From: an uncultured Chromatiaceae bacterium
Lineage (GTDB): Bacteria > Pseudomonadota > Gammaproteobacteria > Enterobacterales > Alteromonadaceae
Direction of reading: 5' to 3'
DNA length: 43,607 bases
NCBI GenBank assembly: GCA_937978655.1
Contig: CALJUX010000052.1
Coordinates: 1-43,607 of the forward strand
Below the pieces are notes generated by a model, which was given only the letters and a program-made list of their open reading frames with translations, made no database searches and was not told the DNA's origin. The position numbers were made by a program, and so were the translations under genes. Shown here piece after piece: positions 16,929-25,864 of the stretch (position 1 is the stretch's first letter; each line of letters begins with the position of its first letter).

Positions 16929-17345
16929 ATGTCTTACCTGCTGGAACCACAAACCCCGACGGTTGCGGACTATTGTCACCTGCGCGTCGCGACGGGCCTC
17001 AGCGCAAAAACGCCGGAAGCCGCCCGAATTGGTCTTGCGGCAACGTTGTTTGCGGTACAGATCCGCTATGATGACCAGGTGATCGGCATGGGCCGGCTGG
17101 TTGGCGATGGCGCCTGTCATTGTCAGATTTGCGATATCGCCGTGTTACCGCAACATCAGGGCAAAGGCTTAGGCAAACAAATCATGCAAGCGCTGATGGA
17201 TTATGTCGACACCCACCTGCCGGACAGTTGTTATGTCAATTTAATCGCCGACGGCGATGCGAAATATCTCTATCAGCAGTTTGGTTTTACTGACGTGGCG
17301 CCTGCATCTATTGGTATGGGGCTGACGCTGCCACGTCGCAACTGA
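16929..17345 (+). CDS. GNAT-family N-acetyltransferase
   Basis: A 138-residue acetyltransferase. The acetyl-CoA binding motif is CDIAVLPQHQGKGLGKQIMQALMDYV (QHQGKGLG), and the C-terminal YLYQQFGFTDVAP is the usual YxxxGF segment. DDQVIGMGRLVGDGACHCQICD is the beta2-beta4 core. The long open frame upstream is not used: the ATG at 16929 has CAGGAG in front and gives a family-like N-terminus MSYLLEPQ. The substrate is unknown. The gene is convergent with cueR (11-nt gap). Confidence 0.88.
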   Translation: MSYLLEPQTPTVADYCHLRVATGLSAKTPEAARIGLAATLFAVQIRYDDQVIGMGRLVGDGACHCQICDIAVLPQHQGKGLGKQIMQALMDYVDTHLPDSCYVNLIADGDAKYLYQQFGFTDVAPASIGMGLTLPRRN

Positions 17346-17379
17346 GCACTGCTTCGTCACTCGGTTTGACCGCTCAGTT
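17340..17379. terminator. possible bidirectional terminator between GNAT and cueR genes
   Basis: An 8-bp inverted repeat, AACTGAGC (17340-17347) and GCTCAGTT (17372-17379), spans the two convergent stop codons. There is no good T tract on either side, so the function is uncertain; part of one arm also encodes the C-terminus of CueR. Confidence 0.3.
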
Positions 17380-17779
17380 CACGCAAGATACTGCAGTCCG
17401 GGGTATCGTCACCCGGACAATGCGCAACCAGACGCTCGAGTTGCTGCTGCATCTGCTGCAACTGTCTGATTTTTTCGCTGACCAGTGCCAGCTGCTGCTG
17501 CGCCAGGATCTGCACGTCACGGCTGGCGCGGTCTGGTTGTTGCCACAGAGCCAGCAGCGCCTCCACCTGCACCAGTGAAAAACCCAGCTGGCGCGCCTGA
17601 TAAATCAGCTGTAACTGCGTCAGCTGACTGTGTGGATACAGACGATAGCCGTGACTGCTGCGAGCCGGTTTCAGCAGCCCGCGGCTTTCGTAATGCCTGA
17701 GCATTTTCGCGCTGAGGCCAGTCAGACGACTGGCATCGCCGATGGTCAGCCAGTTTTTGTCGGGTGCTGTTTTGCTCAT
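17357..17779 (-). CDS. cueR: CueR-type MerR-family copper-responsive regulator
   Basis: A 140-residue MerR-family activator. The N-terminal winged helix is WLTIGDASRLTGLSAKMLRHYESRGLLKPAR, a long dimerisation helix follows (~85-118), and the metal loop is C121-PGDDTPD-C129. The two cysteines eight apart with the CPGDD sequence match the Cu(I)/Ag(I) site of E. coli CueR (C112, C120). Its ATG overlaps the copA stop (ATGA), so it is the second gene of a copA–cueR operon. A matching operator lies upstream of copA, implying autoregulation. Confidence 0.93.
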   Translation of the reverse strand: MSKTAPDKNWLTIGDASRLTGLSAKMLRHYESRGLLKPARSSHGYRLYPHSQLTQLQLIYQARQLGFSLVQVEALLALWQQPDRASRDVQILAQQQLALVSEKIRQLQQMQQQLERLVAHCPGDDTPDCSILRELSGQTE

Positions 17780-20229
17780 GGCTGTGCCGCCTGCGGCTGC
17801 GCCAGTTGTGGGGTCCAGCGCTTTAACCGCAGCGCGTTGCTGACCACCAGCACGCTGGACAGCGCCATAGCACCGCCGGCGAGCACCGGGGATAAATAAC
17901 CCAAAGCGGCCGCCGGGATAGCCAGCACATTAAAACCAAAGGCCCAGCCGAGATTTTGCCAGATCACCCGCCGGGTCTGCCGGGCGATATCCAGGGCTGC
18001 AGCCACTTTGCGTAAGTCGCCGTCCAGCAGCTGAATACCAGCCACTGCAGCGGCCACTTCGGTGCCGCTTTGCAGTGCTATGCCTAAATCAGCCTGCGCC
18101 AGCGCCGGCGCGTCGTTGATGCCATCGCCGGTCATGGCCACCCGTACACCACGCTGCTGCGCCTGCTGCAAATAGGCCAGCTTCGCCGCCGGTGTCATGG
18201 CGCCGTGATATTCGTCAATCCCAAGCGCGGTGGCCACCTGCGCCACGGTCCTGACATTGTCGCCACTGAGCAACACCAGCTGATAGCCCTGCGCCTGCAG
18301 CAATCGCACTGCTGCCGCGCTGTCTGGCCGGAGCTGGTCCTGCAGCCAGAACGCCGCCACCAGCTGTGGCTGCGGCTCCAGTTGCAGTAAAAATACCTGG
18401 CTGCCGTCATGCTGCGGCCAGTCTGCCGGCAAAGTCAGTCCGGCGTCATGCAGCAGCTGAGCACTGCCAAGCTGAAAACGTTCGCCGCTGCCTTGCAGCC
18501 TGGCCGCCACGCCGGCGCCCGCCAGCACCTGAAACTCGGTGATCGCCGGCAATGCCTGTCCGGCTTGCCCCCGGAAGGCTTTCGCCAGCGGGTGCTCACT
18601 GTGCTGCTGTAACGCAGCGGCCAGTTGCTGAGCTTCTGCCGCTGTCCCCGCCAGTACCAGACTGGCGGTGATCTGCGGCTGGCCCTGCGTCAGCGTGCCG
18701 GTTTTATCAAACGCCAGCAAATCCAGATGCGCCGCACGGTCAAGCACTGCAGCGTTTTTCAGCAAAATACCGTGGCGCGCCGCCTGACCGATGCCCACCA
18801 CCAGCGCCGCCGGCGTGGCCAGCCCCAGTGCACAGGGACAGGCAATCACCAGCACGGCGACGGCGTTTAAAATCGCCACGGACCAGTCGCCGTGCCAAAG
18901 ACCGTGTCCCAGCAACGTCAGCACTGCGATGCTCAGCACCACAGGCACAAACACGGCGGCGATACGGTCCACCCATTGTTGCACCGGCGCTTTTTGCAGC
19001 TGCGCCTGTTCAACCTGGCGGATCAGCTGCTGCAGCTGTGAATCCTGCAAGGTGCTGCTTACTGCAAATTCCAGCACACCGTCGAGGTTCAGTGCACCAC
19101 TGCGCAAGGCGTCGCCGCTCACTTTGAGCAAGGGCAGACTTTCTCCGCTCACCAGTGCTTCATCGACCTGACTGCGGCCACTGACGACCACCCCATCTAA
19201 TGCGATCCGCTCGCCCGGCTTTACCTGCAAGCGCATCCCCGGCCTCACCTGCGCCAGTGGCTGCATCTGCCAGTCGGCGCTGTCGTTCTGCCAGACGCGG
19301 GCTTGCGCCGGCTGCAATTCCGCCAGCGCCTGCAATGCGGAGCGGGTTTGGGTTTTGGCGCGTTGCTCCAGATATTTGCCCAGCAACACAAAACTCAGTA
19401 CCAGTGCCGAGGACTCAAAATACAAAGCGGCATGCGCACTGTGCCCGGCCGGTGCGCTCAGCCAATGCCACAGCGACAGGCCATAGGCCGCACTGGTGCC
19501 CAGGGCGACCAGCAAATCCATATTGCCACTGCGGTTTTTGACAGCATAAAAAGCGCCGCGATAAAAACGCGCCCCCAGCCAGAACTGCACCGGCGTGGCC
19601 AGCAGCCATTGCCAGAGTGGACTCAGCATCCAGTCCCGGCCGGCCACCAGCCCAACCATTGGCAATACCAGCGGCAGACTCAGCAGCAATGCCAGCAGGA
19701 CCGGCCAGAACGGTTCTTCCGGCGGAACAGACACCGGCGCCACCATGCTTGCCACAACGGTATCTGGCGCAGCTGTATCTGGCACCACGGCATCCGCTGC
19801 AGCGCTGACAACCGGCGGCAGGAGCAGCCGATAACCGGCCGCGTCGATAGCCGCACTAAGCGCCTCCGTCGAGAAGTCCGCCGTCACTGCCAGCTGCAAT
19901 TGCTGACTGAGCAGCTGCACGTCAGCACTGAGCACTCCCGGCTGCGCCAAGGCCGCCTGCCGGACCCGGCCGGCACAGGATGCGCAGGACAGCCCGGCCA
20001 GCTGAAACTGCCGGACTTGCCGCGGGATGGCAAAACCCGCCGCTTCCACCGCGGCAATGACAGCCGGCAGCGCGTCGCGCTGCTGCAATTGCAGATGGAT
20101 ATTTTTTGCCATTAAATCCACCTGCGCAGTGACAACATCAGGGCAGGCAAGCAATACCTTCTCCAAACGGGCCACGCACGACATACAGCGCAACCCATTG
20201 ACTGGTAAAACATATTTAATCTCAGCCAT
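17776..20229 (-). CDS. copA: Cu(I)-exporting P1B-type ATPase CopA
   Basis: An 817-residue copper efflux ATPase of the inner membrane. Two N-terminal heavy-metal domains carry GLRCMSC (C15, C18) and GLSCASC (C82, C85). A Pro/Ala/Val linker of ~30 residues precedes the membrane helices. The transport motif is CPC at 464-466 (VIACPCALGLATPA), the phosphorylation site DKTGTLT (D508), the actuator loop SGESLP, and the hinge GDGINDAPALAQADLGIA. An in-frame ATG lies 12 codons upstream at 20265, but it coincides with the -10 region of the CueR-type promoter. The ATG at 20229 with GGAG before it is therefore preferred. Its stop overlaps the cueR start. Confidence 0.95.
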   Translation of the reverse strand: MAEIKYVLPVNGLRCMSCVARLEKVLLACPDVVTAQVDLMAKNIHLQLQQRDALPAVIAAVEAAGFAIPRQVRQFQLAGLSCASCAGRVRQAALAQPGVLSADVQLLSQQLQLAVTADFSTEALSAAIDAAGYRLLLPPVVSAAADAVVPDTAAPDTVVASMVAPVSVPPEEPFWPVLLALLLSLPLVLPMVGLVAGRDWMLSPLWQWLLATPVQFWLGARFYRGAFYAVKNRSGNMDLLVALGTSAAYGLSLWHWLSAPAGHSAHAALYFESSALVLSFVLLGKYLEQRAKTQTRSALQALAELQPAQARVWQNDSADWQMQPLAQVRPGMRLQVKPGERIALDGVVVSGRSQVDEALVSGESLPLLKVSGDALRSGALNLDGVLEFAVSSTLQDSQLQQLIRQVEQAQLQKAPVQQWVDRIAAVFVPVVLSIAVLTLLGHGLWHGDWSVAILNAVAVLVIACPCALGLATPAALVVGIGQAARHGILLKNAAVLDRAAHLDLLAFDKTGTLTQGQPQITASLVLAGTAAEAQQLAAALQQHSEHPLAKAFRGQAGQALPAITEFQVLAGAGVAARLQGSGERFQLGSAQLLHDAGLTLPADWPQHDGSQVFLLQLEPQPQLVAAFWLQDQLRPDSAAAVRLLQAQGYQLVLLSGDNVRTVAQVATALGIDEYHGAMTPAAKLAYLQQAQQRGVRVAMTGDGINDAPALAQADLGIALQSGTEVAAAVAGIQLLDGDLRKVAAALDIARQTRRVIWQNLGWAFGFNVLAIPAAALGYLSPVLAGGAMALSSVLVVSNALRLKRWTPQLAQPQAAQP

Positions 20230-20265
20230 CACTTCAGGCTCCGTATCAATGCTGGACTCAGCCAT

Positions 20266-20296
20266 AGTCTGAACCTTACCACGCTGGCAAGGTCAA
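20266..20296 (-). promoter_or_regulatory. CueR-dependent copA promoter and operator
   Basis: On the minus strand TTGACC (20291-20296) is followed by a 19-bp spacer and CAGACT (20266-20271). The spacer carries the dyad ACCTTGCC–AGCGT–GGTAAGGT (20273-20293). Its layout equals E. coli PcopA, where CueR untwists an over-long 19-bp spacer. Only one position in the dyad arms departs from symmetry. Confidence 0.88.
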
Positions 20297-20378
20297 GTGG
20301 CAATGCGCCCACTGCCAATTCCTGCTTGCCCGCTCTCACCAGACCGGCAACTTTGCCCGCCGGGGCGGTGGACAAAGT

Positions 20379-21617
20379 TCAGCCTGGATGCACGCTCGAC
20401 CGGTACTGGCTGGGGGTTTGTTGCAGTTCTTTTTTAAACGCGGTGTAAAACGATGATTTGGCGTTAAATCCAACATTCATCGCAATATCCAGCACAGTTA
20501 AATCGCTGTCGCGCAGCTGCCTTGCCGCCGCCTGCACCCGGTAGCGGTTGACGTAATCAAAGAAATTCAGCCCAAGCGTTTCATTCAGCGTTTGTGAGAT
20601 GTAATTCGGCGAACAACCGATATGCCGCGCCAGCTTTGGCAATGACAGCGCAGCATCCAGATACAGCTGATCCTGCACCATCGCTTGCTGCAGTTTATTG
20701 GCGATACTGCTGGCCTGTTCGGCGCCGAGCGCCGAACGCTGATATTTGCCCTCAGCGACCGCCTGCAATACCTCCTGCAGATCATCAGGCGTAGCAGACA
20801 GCGAGACCGGCGCCTCGCCCGACAAAACCAAAGGCTCAGGCTGAGTCAGCGTGGCAAAACCGGGTTGTTGCCGCAGCCCCCACAGTGCCAGATACCAGAC
20901 CAGCAGCAACACCAACAGATCTTTCAGCAGCAGACCTGCCGGCAGCGGCGCCACCAGATTGTCGTATAACAAAGCACCGGCCAACAGGCCACCGCCCAGC
21001 GCAACAGTCAGCAATAAACCGTTGATCCAACGCGCTTCTTCGGCTTCAGTACTGGCGAACAGTTGGCGTAATTGTGCCCGGTACAGTTGTAACCGTCGCA
21101 TCACCGCATACAGATAAAAACCAGCCTGCAATATCCAGCCGGTGACCAGCAAAAAAGTGAGAATAGCGAGGCTATACACCAGCAGCCGCAGCGGTGCCGT
21201 GACGTGCTGCAGAATATCGTCACGACCTTCAGCAATCAGCGCATGCCGCACGTTGCCGGGTAACAAAAAAGTGATAAACACAATCAGCAGACACAAGGCA
21301 ACTAAGACAAAATGTCGCCAGTCGCGGCGGCTAAAGCGCCAGCCGGAACTTGCAGTCAAGCCTTTGACATAACACCAGAACAGCGGCGGCAGCAGATAAA
21401 GCGCCGGCAAGGCCAACATCAGAGCCAACAGCCGCAAGTCCGGCGCCAGTACCGCCAACACCGGCTGACAAATCAACACGGCGACCGCCCCCAGACAGCC
21501 GGCTAACGCCAGATACAGTTGCTGTTGCCGAGCCCGCAGCAAAAACAAATGTATGCTGAACGCAATCACTGCCAGCGTGCTGCAGGTTAAAAAATAGCCC
21601 AGCGAATTGTCCGTCAA
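20379..21617 (-). CDS. membrane-anchored AraC-family transcriptional regulator
   Basis: A 412-residue protein with about seven hydrophobic helices in residues ~5-260 and an AraC-type double helix-turn-helix at the C-terminus (LDAALSLPKLARHIGCSPNYIS, then DLTVLDIAMNVGFNAKSSFYTAFKKELQQTPSQYR). Membrane AraC proteins of this kind are common in Alteromonadales/Bacteroidetes-type genomes and respond to unknown envelope signals. The start is TTG at 21617 behind GAGGTGAGG. It is divergent from a DUF2306-like membrane protein gene, which may be its target. Confidence 0.9.
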   Translation of the reverse strand: MTDNSLGYFLTCSTLAVIAFSIHLFLLRARQQQLYLALAGCLGAVAVLICQPVLAVLAPDLRLLALMLALPALYLLPPLFWCYVKGLTASSGWRFSRRDWRHFVLVALCLLIVFITFLLPGNVRHALIAEGRDDILQHVTAPLRLLVYSLAILTFLLVTGWILQAGFYLYAVMRRLQLYRAQLRQLFASTEAEEARWINGLLLTVALGGGLLAGALLYDNLVAPLPAGLLLKDLLVLLLVWYLALWGLRQQPGFATLTQPEPLVLSGEAPVSLSATPDDLQEVLQAVAEGKYQRSALGAEQASSIANKLQQAMVQDQLYLDAALSLPKLARHIGCSPNYISQTLNETLGLNFFDYVNRYRVQAAARQLRDSDLTVLDIAMNVGFNAKSSFYTAFKKELQQTPSQYRSSVHPG

Positions 21618-21797
21618 ACCTCACCTCAGCGCTGTTGTTTATCGTGTTAAATCATACCGTTCTTTACCCAGCCGCCGTCCGGACCTGCAGGGGCGGACCG
21701 CATTAGTCCGGGCCTGTGGTACCGGACGACAACTTTGGTCATCTGCAGCAGAGTCAGCAAAGCCAAACCGCAAATCCAAACAGAATAGGAACTCAAG

Positions 21798-22523
21798 ATG
21801 CAGATTGCCCATCATGCGCAAAGCAGTCACCCTGTTGCAACCCACACCGGGCAGTGGCCACTGGTGCTGACTTTATATCTGTTGCTGGCCGTGCCCGGCA
21901 TCCCGGCGCTGCTGATTATCCTGGTGCTGTTGAGTCAGTCGTGGCTACCGGCTGAACTGCTCAGCCTGATCAATCCAGGCTATCTGCAAACCCCTGCGCC
22001 CATTTTGCTGCACGCTGGCAGTGGCGTGCTGTTTTTCCTGACGGTGCCGCTGCAGTTTTCCGCCAGATTGCGCCCGCGGCTGCCGCGCTGGCACCGGCAC
22101 AGCGGCCGGCTGGCCCTGTGCAGTGGCTTGCTGCTGGCCGCGTCCGGTATCTGGATGCATCATATGTTAACGCCGGCCGACCTTGGCCCGCGCTATCTTG
22201 GTTTGTGGGCGCTGAGCCTCTGCATTATTGGCTGTTTCAGCCTGGCGTTTTACCGGGTACGCCAACGCCGCTTTATCGCGCATCAACGCTGGATGTGCCG
22301 GGGCCTGGCCGCTGTTTTGGCGACGGTCAGTGGTTTGGTACTGGAACTCGTCGCAGCTTTGACTTTAGGGCAGCTCGACGGCTGGCAGGCGGCCGTCAGC
22401 CAGTGGCAACATGACTATGCCCGGCTTACGGCTTTAGGCCTGAACATGCTGGTGCTGGAAGCTTACTGGCGGCGCAACACGACGCCGGACTTACCGGCTG
22501 CGGGCCAGCACAAACCAGCCTGA
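21798..22523 (+). CDS. DUF2306-like multi-pass membrane protein
   Basis: A 241-residue inner-membrane protein with about six helices. The histidine-rich motif LRPRLPRWHRHSGRLALCSGLLLAASGIWM and the later RVRQRRFIAHQRWMCRGLAAVLA match the DUF2306 pattern (H..G....W.HR..GR). Conserved histidines may bind a metal or haem, but the function is unknown. The ribosome binding site is AGGA 7-8 nt ahead of the ATG. It lies between a divergent membrane AraC regulator and a serine hydrolase gene. Confidence 0.78.
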   Translation: MQIAHHAQSSHPVATHTGQWPLVLTLYLLLAVPGIPALLIILVLLSQSWLPAELLSLINPGYLQTPAPILLHAGSGVLFFLTVPLQFSARLRPRLPRWHRHSGRLALCSGLLLAASGIWMHHMLTPADLGPRYLGLWALSLCIIGCFSLAFYRVRQRRFIAHQRWMCRGLAAVLATVSGLVLELVAALTLGQLDGWQAAVSQWQHDYARLTALGLNMLVLEAYWRRNTTPDLPAAGQHKPA

Positions 22524-22629
22524 GCGGCCAGATTTACCAGACCTTTACCCAATGCTGACTGTGCGCTGTTATCTGCTTCTGCCACACTGGCAGCAGGTCA
22601 CAGCAATACAGCGAGTCAAGGTGATGCCT

Positions 22630-23721
22630 ATGCGTCGACAGATCATCAGCACTGTGGTTTTTTCTCTATGCCTGGCGGCTTGTGGTGGCGGTAGCCCGTC
22701 CCAGCCGCCGACGCCATCCACACCAACACAACCGCCACAAGCGAGCTGTGACCTCAGCGCGCTGGAACAAAGCCTGCGCCAGCAGGCCGCCGCTGTGAAA
22801 ACTGATACTGACTTTACGTTATTGCTGGAACGTTTTGACGGCCGCGGTTTTAGCTATTCGCGCGGAGCATCGAGCGCTGTGACACCTTACGAATCGGCTT
22901 CGACCTCAAAATGGGTCAGCGCTGTGATCATGCTACGCCTCGTCGACAGCGGCGTGCTGAAACTCAGCGACACCGCCGCCAGCCGGCTCAGCGACTGGCC
23001 ATTAAGCGCCAGTCATCCGCTGTCGCAAATGACTTTACAGCAACTGCTGAGTTTCACTTCAGGCCTCACCGAAGAACCTTTGTGTCTGAATTTACCCGGC
23101 ATCGATTTTGCCCAGTGTGTGCGCCAGGGCGTCAGTAACAACAGCGCCAATGGTCGCCAACCCGGCACAGTGTTTGACTACAACGGCCTGCATTTACAGG
23201 TCGCCGGACTGATGGCCATTCGCGCTGCCGGCGTTGCCGACTGGCAAGCGCTGTTTCGGCAATTTGTGCAGCAAACCGGTTTATTCAGCACCGCGCGTTA
23301 TGATCTGCCGTCAAGCAGCAATCCCCGCCTCGCCGGCGGTATGCACTGGACAGCGCAGGAATATCTGGATTTTCTACGGGCCCTGCAGCAAGGCAAATTA
23401 TTGTCCGCCACGCTGCAGCAACAAATGCTGGCCAATCAACGTGGTAATGCCACTGTGCTGAATTCCCCGGCGGTCAGCGGTTTTGGCACCGACTGGCCTT
23501 ATGGCCTGGGGCATTGGCTGGAATGCAGTAGCGGCCAGTGTGCCAGTGCGCAGCGCCATTCCAGCCCCGGTGCTTATGGCGCGTATCCGCTCATCGACTA
23601 TCAGCATCAATATCTGGCGATGTTGGCCCGCGAAGGCCAACTCGGTAGTTTTGTCGAGGGCAAAGCCGTGGTTGATGCGCTGACACCGGCCATTCAGGCC
23701 TGGGCCGGTTGTAAACCCTGA
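22630..23721 (+). CDS. lipoprotein serine hydrolase (beta-lactamase/penicillin-binding fold)
   Basis: A 363-residue secreted lipoprotein: signal peptide MRRQIISTVVFSLCLAAC with C18 in the lipobox, then a Pro/Thr-rich tether. The class C beta-lactamase-like core has the SxxK motif S91-T-S-K94 in ESASTSKWVSAVIM. The second motif appears as DYNGLHLQVAG, where most relatives have Y-S-N. GGMHWTAQEYLDFLRALQQGKLL is the typical later helix. Probably an esterase or peptidase-like enzyme rather than an antibiotic-resistance beta-lactamase. The ATG at 22630 has AAGG 8 nt upstream; the ATG at 22624 lies too close to it. Confidence 0.85.
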   Translation: MRRQIISTVVFSLCLAACGGGSPSQPPTPSTPTQPPQASCDLSALEQSLRQQAAAVKTDTDFTLLLERFDGRGFSYSRGASSAVTPYESASTSKWVSAVIMLRLVDSGVLKLSDTAASRLSDWPLSASHPLSQMTLQQLLSFTSGLTEEPLCLNLPGIDFAQCVRQGVSNNSANGRQPGTVFDYNGLHLQVAGLMAIRAAGVADWQALFRQFVQQTGLFSTARYDLPSSSNPRLAGGMHWTAQEYLDFLRALQQGKLLSATLQQQMLANQRGNATVLNSPAVSGFGTDWPYGLGHWLECSSGQCASAQRHSSPGAYGAYPLIDYQHQYLAMLAREGQLGSFVEGKAVVDALTPAIQAWAGCKP

Positions 23722-23722
23722 G

Positions 23723-24397
23723 TCAGACCGACGTTCTGCGGCGTTGCAATAAAGTGCGCACCAGCCAGTACAAGGTGGTCAGCAGCACCAACAACACCGG
23801 GATCACCAGCAACGGCAGCCCAAGCAGCGAACTCTTGCGCACAATTGCCGGGAACACCTGCATCTGACCGGTGAAAAAAGACCCGCTGGCAATCAACATG
23901 GCAAACCCCATCCGCCACAGATGCCGCACCAGGCGCTGTGCCCCGGCGATCTGGCCTGCCCTTAACAAACGCAAGTCCAGCGCGACACACAACAAACTGA
24001 CCACCGCGAAAAACACCAGCGCCTCAGGCGGGCTGTTTCTGGTGATTAAACTGGCCGGGTCTTGCAGGTAATTGAACCACAGCTGCAGGGCGTACACACC
24101 AACCGTCGCCGCGACCAGCGCAAGCCCTGTCAGCAGCAGGTAACAATCACTCACTTGACGTTTGACCACCAGCCAGGCAGTCGCCACCAGATAAGCGGTG
24201 ACCACAGCAACCACGCCGGTGACATGGTCAGTGCGCAGGAAAAATGACACGATGGCAGCACTGCCGGTCATCAGCAGCATCGACAGCGTAAACATATTGC
24301 CGGCTTTGCGGTGCAGCGGCGAGCCTTTGGTGGCGATCATCGCGATGGCACCTGCCAGGATGGCGACGAAGCCGGCGAGAATATGGATCCACGTCAT
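23723..24397 (-). CDS. second DUF2306-like multi-pass membrane protein
   Basis: A 224-residue membrane protein with about six helices, starting MTWIHILAGFVAILAGAIAMIATKGSPLHRKAGNMFTLSMLLMTGSA. The HRKAG motif at residues ~30 and LVRHLWRMGFAMLIASGSFFTGQ late in the protein resemble DUF2306 members such as the one at 21798. The frame is open far upstream, but the ATG at 24397 with AAAGG in front is the natural start. The stop codon is one base from that of the serine hydrolase, with no terminator between them. Confidence 0.8.
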   Translation of the reverse strand: MTWIHILAGFVAILAGAIAMIATKGSPLHRKAGNMFTLSMLLMTGSAAIVSFFLRTDHVTGVVAVVTAYLVATAWLVVKRQVSDCYLLLTGLALVAATVGVYALQLWFNYLQDPASLITRNSPPEALVFFAVVSLLCVALDLRLLRAGQIAGAQRLVRHLWRMGFAMLIASGSFFTGQMQVFPAIVRKSSLLGLPLLVIPVLLVLLTTLYWLVRTLLQRRRTSV

Positions 24398-24738
24398 AAA
24401 AAACCTTTGGTCGTTGCTGCTTTGATGGGTGCAGAATAAGCCAGATGGCGGTGTGTTTTGCCGGCAGTATTGATGAAATACGGATTTGATTGAACCGACG
24501 ACGGTTTGTGCAGACAAATGACAAAAGCAGCAGTCTTTGCCCCGACCGGAGCAGTGGCCTGGTAAAAAACGCCCTGTCATTTATCTGCGGATAACGTCAT
24601 TGACGCCAACCAAAGCGTCGGCCATCAACTCAGGCCTTCCTCCTCACGCTTTGCAGTGTAAGCTAGGCGTATAACCTGATTGCTGCAGCCGCGGCCCTTT
24701 AACAGCAAAAGCTGCTGTTTTGTTGAATTTGGAAAAAA
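24398..24738. other. 341-nt divergent intergenic region with a leader hairpin
   Basis: No gene is visible. It must hold the promoters of the membrane protein (leftward) and the LytS kinase (rightward), but I found no strong -35/-10 pair. At 24701-24719 a 7-bp hairpin AACAGCA–AAAGC–TGCTGTT is followed by TTTTGTTG, in the immediate 5' leader of the kinase gene. It is terminator-like and could attenuate the operon. Confidence 0.4.
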
Positions 24739-25863
24739 ATGCCACACGCTGATCTTCCGTCTGTTTTACCGGCGCCACCCGCACTGTTTGGCTGGCAACG
24801 CCTGCGCGTCGTGCTGCTGGCCAGTCTGGTGTTGACCTTGTTATGGCTGCCGATTTTTGAATCAAGCTGGCTGTTGCCGCCAATCCGGGTGTTGTTTGTC
24901 GGCTGCGTGCAATTGCTGGCCTTTGGGTTGATCGAGCGCTGGCCAAAACGCTTACCGCGCTGGGTGGCACGTTGGGTATTGCAGGTCATTGCCGTCGCAG
25001 TCGTCACCCCTTTTGCCGTGGCGTTGATTTATTCCCTGACTACGGTTTCGCTGCCTGAAGTGTGGTCGGCCGACCCGAAAAAACTGTTTGGCTTTGGTAC
25101 CTTAACTGCAGCAGGCTTGTTAGTGTCGCCGTGGATTGCCATGTCGGCGCTGTATCGCCATATCAACGGCCAGGCCGAGCAGCAGGCGTTGTCGTTTGCG
25201 CTGGAACGCAGCCAGTTAGCCCGGGACGCATTGGATTCGCGGCTACGGTTATTGCAGGCCCAGGTCGAGCCCCATTTTTTGTTTAATACGCTGGCCAATG
25301 TGCGCGAGCTGGTCGATGCCGGCTCGCCACAGGCCTCCGCAGTGCTCGGCAGCCTTATCACTTATTTACGCGCAGCTGTACCCAATTTGCATATCAGTGC
25401 GACCACCTTGGGGCAAGAACTGGAATTGGTGCAGGCCTATCTGGAATTGATGCATATGCGCATGCCCGACCGCTTGCAGTTTGCCATCCAGGCCGAACCT
25501 GCGGCGCTGGCCGTGCCATGTCCGCCGATGACGTTGCTGACGCTGGTAGAAAACGCCATCCGCCATGGCATAGACCCCAGTGAAGAAGGCGGTTTGATTG
25601 ACGTCTCAGTGCGCTTGCAGGACGGGCGATGTCTGGCTGAAGTGAAAGATACTGGTGTTGGGTTAAGCGGCGGATTCAACAGCCAGCAAACCAGCCAGGG
25701 CTTAGGCACCGGCCTTGCCAATCTGCGCGAACGCCTGCAGCTGGTGTTTGGCGATGAGGCACAACTGAGCCTGACCGCGCCGGAGCCGCATGGGTTTTGC
25801 GTCCATATCAGTATTCCGGCGCAAACCAGCCCGGCAACGACTGTCGTATCTGCAGGAGAGTAA
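24739..25863 (+). CDS. LytS/YehU-type sensor histidine kinase
   Basis: A 374-residue kinase. Four hydrophobic segments (22-145) form the membrane sensor. Residues ~145-175 make a coiled coil, followed by the His_kinase box RLLQAQVEPHFLFNTLANVRELV with H179 as phospho-acceptor. The ATPase domain has N272 in LVENAIRHGI, DTGVGL, and GLGTGLANLRERL. Its partner, a LytTR response regulator, starts 2 nt after its stop. The signal is unknown; relatives sense pyruvate or cell-envelope state. A hairpin sits in its leader. Confidence 0.93.
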   Translation: MPHADLPSVLPAPPALFGWQRLRVVLLASLVLTLLWLPIFESSWLLPPIRVLFVGCVQLLAFGLIERWPKRLPRWVARWVLQVIAVAVVTPFAVALIYSLTTVSLPEVWSADPKKLFGFGTLTAAGLLVSPWIAMSALYRHINGQAEQQALSFALERSQLARDALDSRLRLLQAQVEPHFLFNTLANVRELVDAGSPQASAVLGSLITYLRAAVPNLHISATTLGQELELVQAYLELMHMRMPDRLQFAIQAEPAALAVPCPPMTLLTLVENAIRHGIDPSEEGGLIDVSVRLQDGRCLAEVKDTGVGLSGGFNSQQTSQGLGTGLANLRERLQLVFGDEAQLSLTAPEPHGFCVHISIPAQTSPATTVVSAGE

Positions 25864-25864
25864 A

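Noticed and set aside
19303..20115. Plus-strand frame of about 270 codons opposite copA
   Set aside because: Composition is Arg/Gln/His-rich, typical of antisense translation of a GC-rich gene, and it covers the CopA metal-binding region.
22630..23721. Antibiotic-resistance beta-lactamase
   Set aside because: It has the general serine-hydrolase fold with SxxK, but the second motif is altered and a lipoprotein tether is present; no evidence for a resistance-type enzyme.
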